IMG/VR virus record: IMGVR_UViG_3300010149_000103
Coordinates: 1 to 28,259 of that record
Strand: one strand, 5' to 3'
DNA: 28,259 nucleotides
Source: a virus
Below, in pieces: positions 22,495 to 28,259 of the stretch. Both the position numbers and the translations under genes were made by a program. Position 1 is the first letter of the stretch. The number at the start of each line of letters is the position of its first letter. The notes beneath the pieces are model-generated. The model ran no database searches and had not been told where the DNA came from. It worked only from the letters and a program-made list of their open reading frames with translations.

Positions 22495-22535
22495 GTAAAT
22501 ACCCTATTTACTTTTTTTCTAAAGTATGATAGAAT
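22495..22535 (+). promoter_or_regulatory. Promoter with palindromic operator, site B (divergent from rusA)
   Basis: GTAAATA, CCC, TATTTAC (22495-22511) covers the -35 TTTACT (22507-22512). After 17 bases comes -10 TAGAAT (22530-22535), the best -10 of the four, and after five more TGTAAAGCAAC (22541-22551). On the minus strand TTTACA at 22545-22540 with TTTAGA 17 bases later could serve rusA. The operator would then lie in the rusA leader and could repress both genes. Confidence 0.8.
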
Positions 22536-22568
22536 GACTGTGTAAAGCAACACTTTTTGGAGGGGCAA

Positions 22569-23297
22569 ATGCCTATCAAACTTAAACCAGTCAACCACAA
22601 ACGCGGTGACAGCAACCGCTATTGCGGGCCAAGCGCCATCAGTGCCATCACAGGCATGAACACAGGCGAAGCCGCAAGACTGCTCCGTTACGTCAGCGGA
22701 AAGGCATCTATCAAGGGGTGTTACACCCGCCATCTACTGTCAGCCTTGGAAATGTGCGGAATAACGTACGGAAGGCAGAGCGTAACCAATAAACCGACCC
22801 TCGCCGCTTGGTTGCGTGAAAGCAAAGCGCAGCGCACCAGTGGTCGGGTGTTTCTTGTGGTGGCGGGCCATCACTTCCAAATCATTACTGGTCGCCGCTA
22901 TGTCTGCGGGCTAACGGGCGACATCGTCAGCATAAAACATGACAAGGTGAAGCGCCGAGCGCGTGTTGCCGAGGTCATTGAGCTGTTCGCAGACGGGCGC
23001 ATTACCATCCCAGAGCAAGCCCGCAAGCCAGCCAAAGACCGTAAGAAAAGCAAGCTGCGCCGCCAGTGCCGCAAAATTGCTGCCGAGTATGGCTTCCACA
23101 TTGACGCCGAGCGTGGCGCTTGGGGCGTAAGCTACTGGGTCTGCATGTCGGACGATGCTGAGGACTTGGCCTTTGATATGGGCCATGAGTTAAGCGACAG
23201 TCATGTGTGTTATTACTGGGACGAGGTAGCCGAGAGGCTGGATCGTATGGTAGAGTTCCATAAGGCGCACTTCGCGCCCCTACCGCAAGCAGCATAG
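22569..23297 (+). CDS. Papain-like cysteine peptidase candidate (242 aa)
   Basis: The ATG at 22569 follows GGAGGGG. The order NRYCGPSAISAITG (16-29), with C19 at the start of a helix, and LVVAGHHFQIITG (97-108), with H102 at the start of a strand, is that of papain-like and C39-like peptidases. D118 or another polar residue could complete the site. From about 120 the protein is basic (KHDKVKRRARVAE, KDRKKSKLRRQCRK), then acidic and beta-rich. It is the first gene under operator B, an early gene, so it may trim host or phage proteins early in infection. Such domains are also found in deubiquitinase-like and toxin-like proteins. Activity is not proven. Confidence 0.6.
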   Translation: MPIKLKPVNHKRGDSNRYCGPSAISAITGMNTGEAARLLRYVSGKASIKGCYTRHLLSALEMCGITYGRQSVTNKPTLAAWLRESKAQRTSGRVFLVVAGHHFQIITGRRYVCGLTGDIVSIKHDKVKRRARVAEVIELFADGRITIPEQARKPAKDRKKSKLRRQCRKIAAEYGFHIDAERGAWGVSYWVCMSDDAEDLAFDMGHELSDSHVCYYWDEVAERLDRMVEFHKAHFAPLPQAA

Positions 23298-23305
23298 AGA
23301 ACAGC

Positions 23306-23560
23306 ATGGAACCAAAGACAATGATTATCATGCGAGGTGAAGACGTAACTCTTCAGGAGCTAGGTGTTTGCCTCCCAGACTTCTCAGCCCTTTGGCCTCA
23401 CCACATCATAGCCTTCAACAACAGCGCCATCTACAGTAGCAGCAACGGACACGGGACGCGGGTGCTGGTGATCCATGACACCGAAAGCGAAGCGACCCAG
23501 ATAGTAGACTTCGATGAGCTTGGCTTTTTTGACGAACCCTTTGATGGTTGCATCCACTAG
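23306..23560 (+). CDS. Small unknown protein (84 aa)
   Basis: The ATG at 23306 has a weak ribosome binding site (AGAGA); in-frame ATGs at 23321 and 23330 are alternatives. The sequence is beta-rich and acidic at the end (VIHDTESEATQIVDFDELGFFDEPFDG), with no motif known to me. It lies 8 bases after the peptidase candidate in the same transcript. Functional link with that gene is only positional. Confidence 0.55.
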   Translation: MEPKTMIIMRGEDVTLQELGVCLPDFSALWPHHIIAFNNSAIYSSSNGHGTRVLVIHDTESEATQIVDFDELGFFDEPFDGCIH

Positions 23561-23612
23561 AATAAATTAGATTTCTTCTTGCCTTATCTTCTGCGTTGAT
23601 TGAGTTTGAATC

Positions 23613-23622
23613 TGTAAAGCAA
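23613..23622 (+). promoter_or_regulatory. TGTAAAGCAA element before the DUF932 gene
   Basis: This is a copy of the early-gene leader element without the palindromic operator and without a good promoter. It is followed at once by ATGGAGG and the gene start at 23635. It supports an mRNA-level role, since no promoter boxes stand at the spacing seen in sites A-D. Confidence 0.45.
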
Positions 23623-23634
23623 ATGGAGGTAAAC

Positions 23635-24471
23635 ATGCTAGATTTTACAAACACCACTAACGACTGGAACTTTGAAACAGTTAAAGAGCCAGTGATGCGC
23701 CCCAATGGGCAGGTCATGGAAAACATCTATAACCTTGTCCGCACTGACACAGACGAAGTTCTGCACACACACAACAACTCTTACACAATCCTATCGCATG
23801 ACGATGCAGTAAACGCTGCGTATGACGCAGTTAAAGAGGCAGACATCAGCCAAGACTTTAGCGTTGACATCAAGTGCATGGACAGCGGGCGCAAGCTTAA
23901 AGGCACTATCCTGTTCAACGATCTAACCATCGAGCCGCAGGAGGGCGATCATGTAAAGCTGCGCATGGACTTCTTTAACAGCTATGACGCTTCATGGGCA
24001 TACGCCAACCAACTCGCGGGTCTGCGCTTGGTTTGTACGAATGGTATGGTTTCACCGCAAGCAATCGCAAAAGTCTGGGCGCGTCACACAGCAAACATCA
24101 ACGTTCAAGCATCTGTATCACAAATCGCACAGGGTATGGACACCTTCTTGCACAACAAAGAGCAATGGCAACAGTGGATGAAGGTCAAGGTCAGCCGTGA
24201 CCAAGCCGAAGCGCTGTTTAAGGATACTGTCGTAAAGCGCCGCACCAAAGCCACAGACGAGCGCTACAATGCAAAGCAGTTGGAAGTCTTGCTAGGCCAG
24301 CTTGACACAGAGTTCAGCACATTGGGCAAGAACAAGTGGGCGCTGTATAACTGCCTCACACACTGGTCAAGCCACACAGAGGCGTCCAAGACGCCAGAGA
24401 TTGCTCAGCGCAGCCGCGAGGCTAAGGTCGCCAGCGCAATGAACTCAAAGCAGTGGTTGGCAATCGCATAA
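23635..24471 (+). CDS. DUF932 phage/plasmid-type protein (278 aa)
   Basis: The ATG at 23635 is set by GGAGG 7 bases upstream; earlier in-frame starts lack one. The key family pattern is LRMDFFNSYDASWAYANQLAGLRLVCTNGMV, with the conserved R-L-x-C-x-N-G-M, preceded by the YTILSHDDAVNA segment. The C-terminus is helical (LEVLLGQLDTEFSTLGKNKWALYNCLTHWSSH). DUF932 proteins are widespread in phages and plasmids and lie near replication or recombination genes; their function is unknown. A strong terminator follows directly after the stop. Confidence 0.9.
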   Translation: MLDFTNTTNDWNFETVKEPVMRPNGQVMENIYNLVRTDTDEVLHTHNNSYTILSHDDAVNAAYDAVKEADISQDFSVDIKCMDSGRKLKGTILFNDLTIEPQEGDHVKLRMDFFNSYDASWAYANQLAGLRLVCTNGMVSPQAIAKVWARHTANINVQASVSQIAQGMDTFLHNKEQWQQWMKVKVSRDQAEALFKDTVVKRRTKATDERYNAKQLEVLLGQLDTEFSTLGKNKWALYNCLTHWSSHTEASKTPEIAQRSREAKVASAMNSKQWLAIA

Positions 24472-24476
24472 AACTA

Positions 24477-24500
24477 GGGGGCTTCGGCCCCCCTTTTTTT
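24477..24500 (+). terminator. Rho-independent terminator after the DUF932 gene
   Basis: GGGGGC (24477-24482), a TTCG loop and GCCCCC (24487-24492) are followed by C and seven T. The UUCG tetraloop closed by C-G is especially stable. It ends the site B transcript just before promoter C. Confidence 0.92.
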
Positions 24501-24549
24501 GGGTAACAACTAGCGCCAGTTCTTACCCAATTTGATTATTCCAGAATAT

Positions 24550-24592
24550 TTGTAAATAATCTATTTACAACTAATCCAAATCACTTTAGAAA
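24550..24592 (+). promoter_or_regulatory. Promoter with palindromic operator, site C
   Basis: TTGTAAATA, ATC, TATTTACAA (24550-24570) covers -35 TTTACA (24564-24569). A 17-base spacer leads to -10 TAGAAA (24587-24592), and five bases later comes TGTAAGCAAC (24598-24607). The flank AGAATAT upstream is shared with site A, so these two are closest. It drives the 88-aa gene and probably the next three. Confidence 0.8.
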
Positions 24593-24622
24593 GATCATGT
24601 AAGCAACGCATTGGAGGTTCAA

Positions 24623-24889
24623 ATGCACACACAGTTCGACAAAGACAACTTTCAAATCTCAAACGGTTGGGTTCACTATGTAGAAAACGGCGAGCGCAAG
24701 TTCGTTATCCGCACAGAGAAAACAATCTTCAAAGCAAAAGCAGTCGTAAACCAACTGTGCGCAGCACATACTCAAGAAGAGTACTTCTCAATGTTAGACG
24801 CGGGCATCCCACCAATCAAAATCCTTGGCAATAAGGATCGCGGTTGGTTGCTACGCCAAATGAAGTCAGCAAAGCGCAACATGATTTAA
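24623..24889 (+). CDS. Small basic protein (88 aa), unknown
   Basis: The ATG at 24623 is preferred because GGAGG precedes it by 6 bases; a TTG 12 bases upstream overlaps that site. The sequence begins with an aromatic beta-region (FQISNGWVHYVENGERKFVIRT) and continues with helices, then a basic end (GWLLRQMKSAKRNMI). It is the first gene under operator C. No family recognised. Confidence 0.65.
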   Translation: MHTQFDKDNFQISNGWVHYVENGERKFVIRTEKTIFKAKAVVNQLCAAHTQEEYFSMLDAGIPPIKILGNKDRGWLLRQMKSAKRNMI

Positions 24890-24903
24890 GGGGCTTCGGC
24901 CCC
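24890..24903 (+). other. GC-rich UUCG hairpin without a U-run
   Basis: GGGGC (24890-24894), TTCG and GCCCC (24899-24903) start right after the stop of the 88-aa gene. It is nearly the same as the terminator stem at 24477, but ATCACC follows instead of T. It may be a transcript-stabilising or partially terminating structure that lets less RNA reach the following genes. Confidence 0.5.
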
Positions 24904-24930
24904 ATCACCCTAGTCCTTAGGAGGTAAGCC

Positions 24931-25104
24931 ATGGACAAATCTACTTTCACTCTCGGTCAACGCTTCATCGTTAAAGATGCTGCTAGTTTCTATCACGGGC
25001 AAGAGGCCACAGTGGTCGCTCCCACTGATTGGCTTGGCGTATGGAACGCGCGTATCGGTAACGTGTTCTTCTGCATCAACGAACGCTACATGGGAGCGTT
25101 CTAA
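24931..25104 (+). CDS. Small beta-rich protein (57 aa), unknown
   Basis: AGGAGGTAAGCC before the ATG is one of the best ribosome binding sites in the window. The product is a compact all-beta-like protein (TLGQRFIVKD, ATVVAPTDWLGVWNARIG), which could be a small SH3-like fold; that is only a guess from strand pattern. The last A of its stop codon is the first base of the next gene's ATG (TAATG). Confidence 0.6.
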   Translation: MDKSTFTLGQRFIVKDAASFYHGQEATVVAPTDWLGVWNARIGNVFFCINERYMGAF

Positions 25105-25352
25105 TGTACTTCGATAAAGATATCGACTTGGAGTTGGAGCACAAAGGTTGCTCCTTCACCGTCAACATCAGCTACGCTTATTCCCCCGCCACAGGCTTCT
25201 CAGACGATCCGTGGGGCGCAGAGGTAGAGTTTGGACAGTTCCTTAACTGGCGCAGACAAAGGCCGATCAGCCGCCGCTTACAGGCTGTTATAGAAAAGCA
25301 TTACGGGGACGCATTGGTGGAAACAATCTGCGAGAGGGAGCAAGACCAATGA
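25104..25352 (+). CDS. Small acidic protein (82 aa), unknown
   Basis: The coupled start shares TAATG with the preceding stop. The N-terminal half alternates hydrophobic and charged residues, as in a beta-sheet (DIDLELEHKGCSFTVNISYAYS). The second half is helical (SRRLQAVIEKHYGDALVETI). Its stop overlaps the next ATG as ATGA. The tight coupling of three genes suggests that their products are made in related amounts. No family is recognised. Confidence 0.6.
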   Translation: MYFDKDIDLELEHKGCSFTVNISYAYSPATGFSDDPWGAEVEFGQFLNWRRQRPISRRLQAVIEKHYGDALVETICEREQDQ

Positions 25353-26272
25353 TTGACAGTTTCTTAAAAGCATTTGACGGGGTCAGCCGTATGGTCGATC
25401 ACTGTGGTTGGGTCGGTGGTAAACTGGCCCATGAATACTTCCCGCCGCTTCTTGCAGATGCACAAATCTTTGACTGCAATGGCATTAAGGACGCTGTGAT
25501 CGGGGATGGCTCTTTCGAGGCAGAGATGTACCCCGACTATGAAGTTCCTCCGCATGTGGACGCGCGTTTGCCCGCACCTATCACAGTTCTGGGGTTTGAC
25601 ATCCGCGACCTCAAGCGCCGTGTCGCAGGGTATGGGGATGAAACCTTCCCTACTGCAAACACTGCCCGCATCTATGTCCTTCGGCAGCTATCAAGCCCAA
25701 GTCACTTTGAAGTGTTAAACATTTCCCAACAGCATTCGCCCATCCGCATCGGCACTGTCGGCGGCGAAAATGGGTGGGAGCCTTGCCCCGTGCTGCGTAA
25801 GGAAACGCTAGAACACGCGAGCAAACGGCCCGAGATCACTGATCCATACGCTTGGAAGTTATACCAAGAGGAAGCTGAAAAGTTTCTACTCGCCACAGAA
25901 GGCACAATGCGCCGCATGTGCTGCCTACTGCAAACCATGAACACGCCTCGCTTCGTAACCATTGCCCCGACAGGTTCACGCCAAGTGCGCAGGGGCGCAA
26001 GTCGCGGGATGGGCCTAGCTGTTGACGCTTGGCATTGCGTAAGCTGGGATGTGGATAAGCCCGTAAAGGCCAAGGTTCTGCACGATGAAGCATTCCATAA
26101 GCTGCCACTGCACTTCCGTCGCGGGCATTGGCGCAAGGCAGACCCAGACCACGCCAAGTCCATTAATCGTGGCGGGCGCTGGTTTACTTGGATTGATGGC
26201 TACTGGGCAGGGCATCCAGCTTTCGGCTTTAAGCAAAGCTATCACCAGCCGAAAAGAGCTGTTGCTGTGTAA
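25349..26272 (+). CDS. Unknown protein with GHWR-containing C-terminus (307 aa)
   Basis: It is the largest unrecognised gene in the right arm. The N-terminal part has PPLLADAQIFDCNGIKDAVIGDGSF; the middle is helical with CC (MRRMCCLLQTMNTPR) and a basic stretch (GSRQVRRGASRG). The C-terminus has LHFRRGHWRKADPDH ... WTWIDGYWAGHPA. The H-x-RRGH-x-R and aromatic pattern recurs in phage hypothetical proteins, and may bind metal or nucleic acid, but no enzyme family is clear. The stop lies inside operator D. Confidence 0.65.
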   Translation: MIDSFLKAFDGVSRMVDHCGWVGGKLAHEYFPPLLADAQIFDCNGIKDAVIGDGSFEAEMYPDYEVPPHVDARLPAPITVLGFDIRDLKRRVAGYGDETFPTANTARIYVLRQLSSPSHFEVLNISQQHSPIRIGTVGGENGWEPCPVLRKETLEHASKRPEITDPYAWKLYQEEAEKFLLATEGTMRRMCCLLQTMNTPRFVTIAPTGSRQVRRGASRGMGLAVDAWHCVSWDVDKPVKAKVLHDEAFHKLPLHFRRGHWRKADPDHAKSINRGGRWFTWIDGYWAGHPAFGFKQSYHQPKRAVAV

Positions 26273-26309
26273 ATAGTGTATTTACAAGCCCCTCTGTTTA
26301 TGATAGACA
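26268..26309 (+). promoter_or_regulatory. Promoter with palindromic operator, site D
   Basis: TGTAAATA, GTG, TATTTACA (26268-26286) covers -35 TTTACA (26281-26286). A 17-base spacer leads to -10 TAGACA (26304-26309), and five bases later comes TGTAAGCAAC (26315-26324). The left half overlaps the stop codon of the preceding gene. It drives the operon with three HTH genes, one of which might encode the regulator. Confidence 0.78.
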
Positions 26310-26342
26310 GGGTTTGTAAGCAACTTTTGATAGGTAACTCAA

Positions 26343-26747
26343 ATGACAAATGTAACTGAAACAGGTAGCCCATTCGAGCTAATCAGCGACTTTCATAAAG
26401 ACGCATATGGCTTCCGTCCCAATCAAGCATTCATGGACAACTACCGCACCTGTTCATACGATGAGCGCAAGCGCATCCACAAAGAGCTAAACGACGAGAT
26501 CGTGCGCAGCGAAAAGGAGCGTTTGGAAGCAGAGGAGCGGGCGCTTGCCAAGCTCAAGTCTGCAATGGTGCAAGCTATTGAGCACCCGACCATGGAAATC
26601 AACGGCTGGAAGCCCGCGTTGCTGCATGTGTTGGGCAACCCAACAATCAACCACGACCAAGACCTAGAGCATGAGCTTTGGAGGTGGGGCATCGGGTGGC
26701 AAAAGATGCGCGAGATTACACGCAAATACTTTCAACGGGTGCATTAA
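26343..26747 (+). CDS. Helical protein, unknown (134 aa)
   Basis: The ribosome binding site is weak (ATAGGTA, 10 bases before ATG). The central part is a long charged helix (YDERKRIHKELNDEIVRSEKERLEAEERALAKLK, about 37-70), probably a coiled coil. The C-terminal part has tryptophans and a basic end (WRWGIGWQKMREITRKYFQRVH). It is the first gene of the HTH operon. No family recognised. Confidence 0.65.
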   Translation: MTNVTETGSPFELISDFHKDAYGFRPNQAFMDNYRTCSYDERKRIHKELNDEIVRSEKERLEAEERALAKLKSAMVQAIEHPTMEINGWKPALLHVLGNPTINHDQDLEHELWRWGIGWQKMREITRKYFQRVH

Positions 26748-26773
26748 GCATCCACCCAACCTTGGAGGAACCA

Positions 26774-27034
26774 ATGAGTAAATGGAATGAACTTATTACC
26801 GCACAAAAAGCGGAACGCATAGACCTCGTACAGAAAGCACTGGACGAGCATAAAACAAAGACAAACGCTGCGAACAGCTTGGGCATTACACGCCAACAGC
26901 TCTATCAGTTTATGCGTCAGCACAAGCTGCAAATCGTTGCGAGAAAATACGTCAGCGACTTAACAAAAGTGGTTGAAGAAATAAGCCCAATAATTACGCC
27001 AAGAAAAAAAAGTCAGACAGGTTACAATGATTGA
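26774..27034 (+). CDS. Fis-type helix-turn-helix protein (86 aa)
   Basis: The ATG at 26774 follows TTGGAGGAACCA; earlier in-frame starts would run through the previous gene. Residues 15-47 form a Fis-like HTH: VQKALDEHKTKTNAANSLGITRQQLYQFMRQHKL. The A-A-x-x-L-G-I-T-R-x-x-L-Y core matches Fis/NtrC C-terminal domains. The basic tail ends in TPRKKSQTG. Without other domains it probably acts as a small dimeric DNA binder. The stop overlaps the next gene by 8 bases. Confidence 0.75.
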   Translation: MSKWNELITAQKAERIDLVQKALDEHKTKTNAANSLGITRQQLYQFMRQHKLQIVARKYVSDLTKVVEEISPIITPRKKSQTGYND

Positions 27035-27254
27035 GCAGTGGGACGAGATGAGCGAAAGACACTTCAGAGAAAAGTATCAAGCGCTTCAGTCCTTAAATCA
27101 GTCTCGCTATACTCAAACAGAGGCAGCGCGGATACTTGGCATGTCGCCCCGTCGCCTCAATAATTGGGTGAAAGCTTATAAGATTATCTGGATAGTAAAG
27201 AGGCAGGGGAGGAAAATCCATGAAACTATCGCCCGCACTAGAAGCGGAATATAA
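27027..27254 (+). CDS. Small helix-turn-helix protein (75 aa)
   Basis: The N-terminal 25 residues are charged helix (SERHFREKYQALQS). Residues 27-53 form an HTH, YTQTEAARILGMSPRRLNNWVKAYKI, with the A-x-x-L-G-M-S-x-x-x-L-x-x-W pattern of Fis-like and transposase-like domains. A basic tail follows (KRQGRKIHETIARTRSG). Its 3' end overlaps the next gene by 35 bases. It is probably a DNA-binding regulator; the target is unknown. Confidence 0.68.
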   Translation: MIEQWDEMSERHFREKYQALQSLNQSRYTQTEAARILGMSPRRLNNWVKAYKIIWIVKRQGRKIHETIARTRSGI

Positions 27255-27399
27255 ATTCCTTAAACAACAGGTAGACTTTTGGATGGAAGCATGGATGCGC
27301 AAAGACGCATCGCCATCAGCACAGCAAAGATACTTTTACGCTAAAGAGGACTTGGCTAAATTTGTTTCAAACAGGCGCAAAGAAGGTTTTAATATATGA
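27220..27399 (+). CDS. Small helical protein (59 aa) between two HTH genes
   Basis: GGGGAGGAAAATCC before the ATG is a strong ribosome binding site. The product has two predicted helices (ALEAEYKFLKQQVDFWMEAWMRKD and AQQRYFYAKEDLAKFVSNRRKEG) with many aromatic residues. The stop TGA overlaps the next ATG. Coupling on both sides places it in the HTH operon. No family is recognised. Confidence 0.6.
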   Translation: MKLSPALEAEYKFLKQQVDFWMEAWMRKDASPSAQQRYFYAKEDLAKFVSNRRKEGFNI

Positions 27400-27698
27400 A
27401 TATGTTCACTGAAGAAGAAGTGCGAGAGCGCTGGGAAAAACTTGCTGAAGCTGAACGCAAAAGGATTAAGCAACGGGACGGAGCGAAGCTACCAGACCCG
27501 CCAGACCCTAACAAGCCAAAGCCGAAGCTCAAAAGGTATCAACCCGATATGCAAAAGAGCAATTCTTACAACCCCGAACGCTACGAGCAAATCCTTAAAC
27601 TTGTCAAAGAGGGGCATACCAATAGAGCAATCGGTAGGATGCTTGGGATAAGCGATACAAGCGTTCGCTATTGGAAGAAGCGTTACGGTATGAGTTAA
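27396..27698 (+). CDS. Helix-turn-helix protein with proline-rich linker (100 aa)
   Basis: The N-terminus is a charged helix (EEEVRERWEKLAEAERKRIKQRD), then a Pro/Lys-rich linker (PDPPDPNKPKPKLK), then an HTH at residues 59-98: RYEQILKLVKEGHTNRAIGRMLGISDTSVRYWKKRYGM. It resembles homeodomain-like HTH domains in resolvases and transposases but has no catalytic part. It is the third HTH protein in the operon. It could act with the other two or compete for sites. Confidence 0.72.
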   Translation: MNMFTEEEVRERWEKLAEAERKRIKQRDGAKLPDPPDPNKPKPKLKRYQPDMQKSNSYNPERYEQILKLVKEGHTNRAIGRMLGISDTSVRYWKKRYGMS

Positions 27699-27837
27699 TC
27701 GTGTGGGCCGCTCTGATGTCACTTGTGATTGCCGATAGGCACCAGAAAGATCAAGTAAGCCATTTACGGATGGTTAAAACTCACTCTCACCGTTCGACCC
27801 ACTCAACATTTCTATCAAATAAAAACAGGTAAACACA
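27699..27837 (+). other. Intergenic region with a degenerate copy of the early promoter start
   Basis: At 27744-27760 AGAAAGATCAAGTAAGC matches the -10-to-leader part of site C at all but one of 17 positions. No palindrome and no fair -35 lie upstream. It could be a weakened or differently controlled promoter for the 72-aa gene. A 20-codon frame at 27771-27833 has no ribosome binding site and is not called. Confidence 0.4.
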
Positions 27838-28056
27838 ATGGAATTTTTTACTGCTTTATACATTGAATACGCAATACGCGGCAGAGAAATAGAAACCTAT
27901 TTAATCCTCCCTAGCCATGAAGCTTGTCAAATAGCTATCCGCGACAACGAACACATGTACACATACTTCTTTGCAGATGGTGATGTGAATATGTGGTGCT
28001 TGGATACTGGGGTGATTTCAGAAAGTATAAGACCAGTCTTGCGCCCTAAGTCCTGA
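27838..28056 (+). CDS. Small acidic protein, last gene of the rightward run (72 aa)
   Basis: ACAGGTAAACACA before the ATG is a fair ribosome binding site. The sequence is acidic and aromatic (EFFTALYIEYAIRGREIETYLIL, NEHMYTYFFADGDVNMWCLD) with alternating strands, so a small alpha/beta fold is likely. No motif is recognised. A terminator follows about 60 bases after its stop. Confidence 0.6.
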   Translation: MEFFTALYIEYAIRGREIETYLILPSHEACQIAIRDNEHMYTYFFADGDVNMWCLDTGVISESIRPVLRPKS

Positions 28057-28116
28057 TGTGCAAAGATAAAGGTGAAACGATTGGCTTGGTCAGGTTGCTC
28101 GTTAGGTAAGTGGCTC

Positions 28117-28153
28117 CCCCAGAAGTTTGATCTGCTTCTGGGGTTCCTTTTTT
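28117..28153 (+). terminator. Rho-independent terminator ending the right arm
   Basis: CCCCAGAAG (28117-28125) pairs perfectly with CTTCTGGGG (28135-28143) over a 9-base loop, followed by TTCC and a T-run. On the other strand there is no U-run, so it stops only rightward transcription, just before the convergent lytic gene. Confidence 0.9.
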
Positions 28154-28169
28154 CAGCATAAAGATATTT

Positions 28170-28259
28170 TCAACCAACCATTGCTGCATACGTCTTAGGC
28201 CCAACAATGCCATCTACCGTCAACCCTTTAGCGTACTGCCATTCTTTTACTGCCGCTTC
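28170..28259 (-). CDS. C-terminal end of a peptidoglycan-binding protein, probably endolysin (partial)
   Basis: Only the last 29 codons are in the window. They read AVKEWQYAKGLTVDGIVGPKTYAAM, the second half of a PG_binding_1 repeat with the typical Q-x-x-x-G-L-x-x-D-G-x-x-G-P-x-T pattern, then VG and the stop. This domain usually anchors a cell-wall hydrolase. In a phage genome an endolysin is the likeliest full gene; the catalytic domain is to the right of the window. No promoter can be judged. Confidence 0.8.
   Translation of the reverse strand, partial: EAAVKEWQYAKGLTVDGIVGPKTYAAMVG

Noticed and set aside
25702-26163. Open frame of 153 codons on the minus strand
   Set aside because: It is antisense to the 307-aa gene, which has coupled translation upstream; the antisense product shows no protein-like pattern.
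27771-27833. 20-codon open frame before the last gene
   Set aside because: It has no ribosome binding site and is too short to support without expression data.

Overview
The window is a piece of a tailed double-stranded DNA phage genome with an HK97-type head. It carries a terminase, a portal, an HK97 prohead protease and major capsid protein, a Mu gpF-like minor head protein, long repeat-rich fibres, an ERF/SSB/RusA recombination set, and the end of a peptidoglycan-binding lytic enzyme. The terminase and capsid style, the short N-terminal module of the protease and the marine-type fibre repeats suggest an alphaproteobacterial, probably marine, host. That host call is inference. No integrase, tRNA, CRISPR array or insertion sequence was seen. 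The baseplate and tail-tube genes and most of the lysis gene must lie outside the window.

Left part (1-10525, leftward): a truncated adhesin with 'LSTAYD' repeats, a 1281-residue fibre with YadA-like head repeats, two small structural-region genes, the major capsid protein, the prohead protease, a small gene, and a minor head protein fused to an HExxH zincin-like domain. Between it and the portal lies a rightward cassette of three small genes (10645-11358) with its own promoter and operator. A leftward terminator (10990-11029) sits inside this cassette, so the structural genes appear to be split into two leftward transcripts.

Middle (11410-19081, leftward): portal with a long C-terminal extension, large and small terminase subunits, then a three-gene block of P-loop kinase, TET/JBP-type 2-oxoglutarate/Fe(II) oxygenase and ParB-like protein. 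This block looks like a DNA-base hypermodification pathway built into the packaging operon, and it is the most notable content of the window. Upstream, behind a terminator at 17448-17479, are a replication initiator-like gene with two 22-bp iterons and an AT-rich stretch inside it (a lambda O-like origin), a partner gene, and a small HTH regulator. The HTH gene is divergent from the rightward early operon.

Right part (19164-28056, mainly rightward): Gp157-like, ERF, SSB, DUF1367-like, a possible PD-(D/E)XK nuclease, an HNH/Ref-like nuclease, and RusA on the opposite strand. Then come a papain-like peptidase candidate, a DUF932 protein, many small unknown genes and three consecutive small HTH proteins. 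A leftward peptidoglycan-binding domain enters from the right edge.

Four rightward promoters (near 10590, 22510, 24570 and 26285) share one architecture: a palindrome GTAAATA-N3-TATTTAC over the -35 box, exactly 17 bp to a TAGAAA-like -10, and exactly 5 bp to a TGTAA(A)GCAAC element. The last element also recurs, without the promoter, just upstream of ribosome binding sites of other early genes. These sites tie the cassette in the structural region to the early right-arm operons as one regulon.
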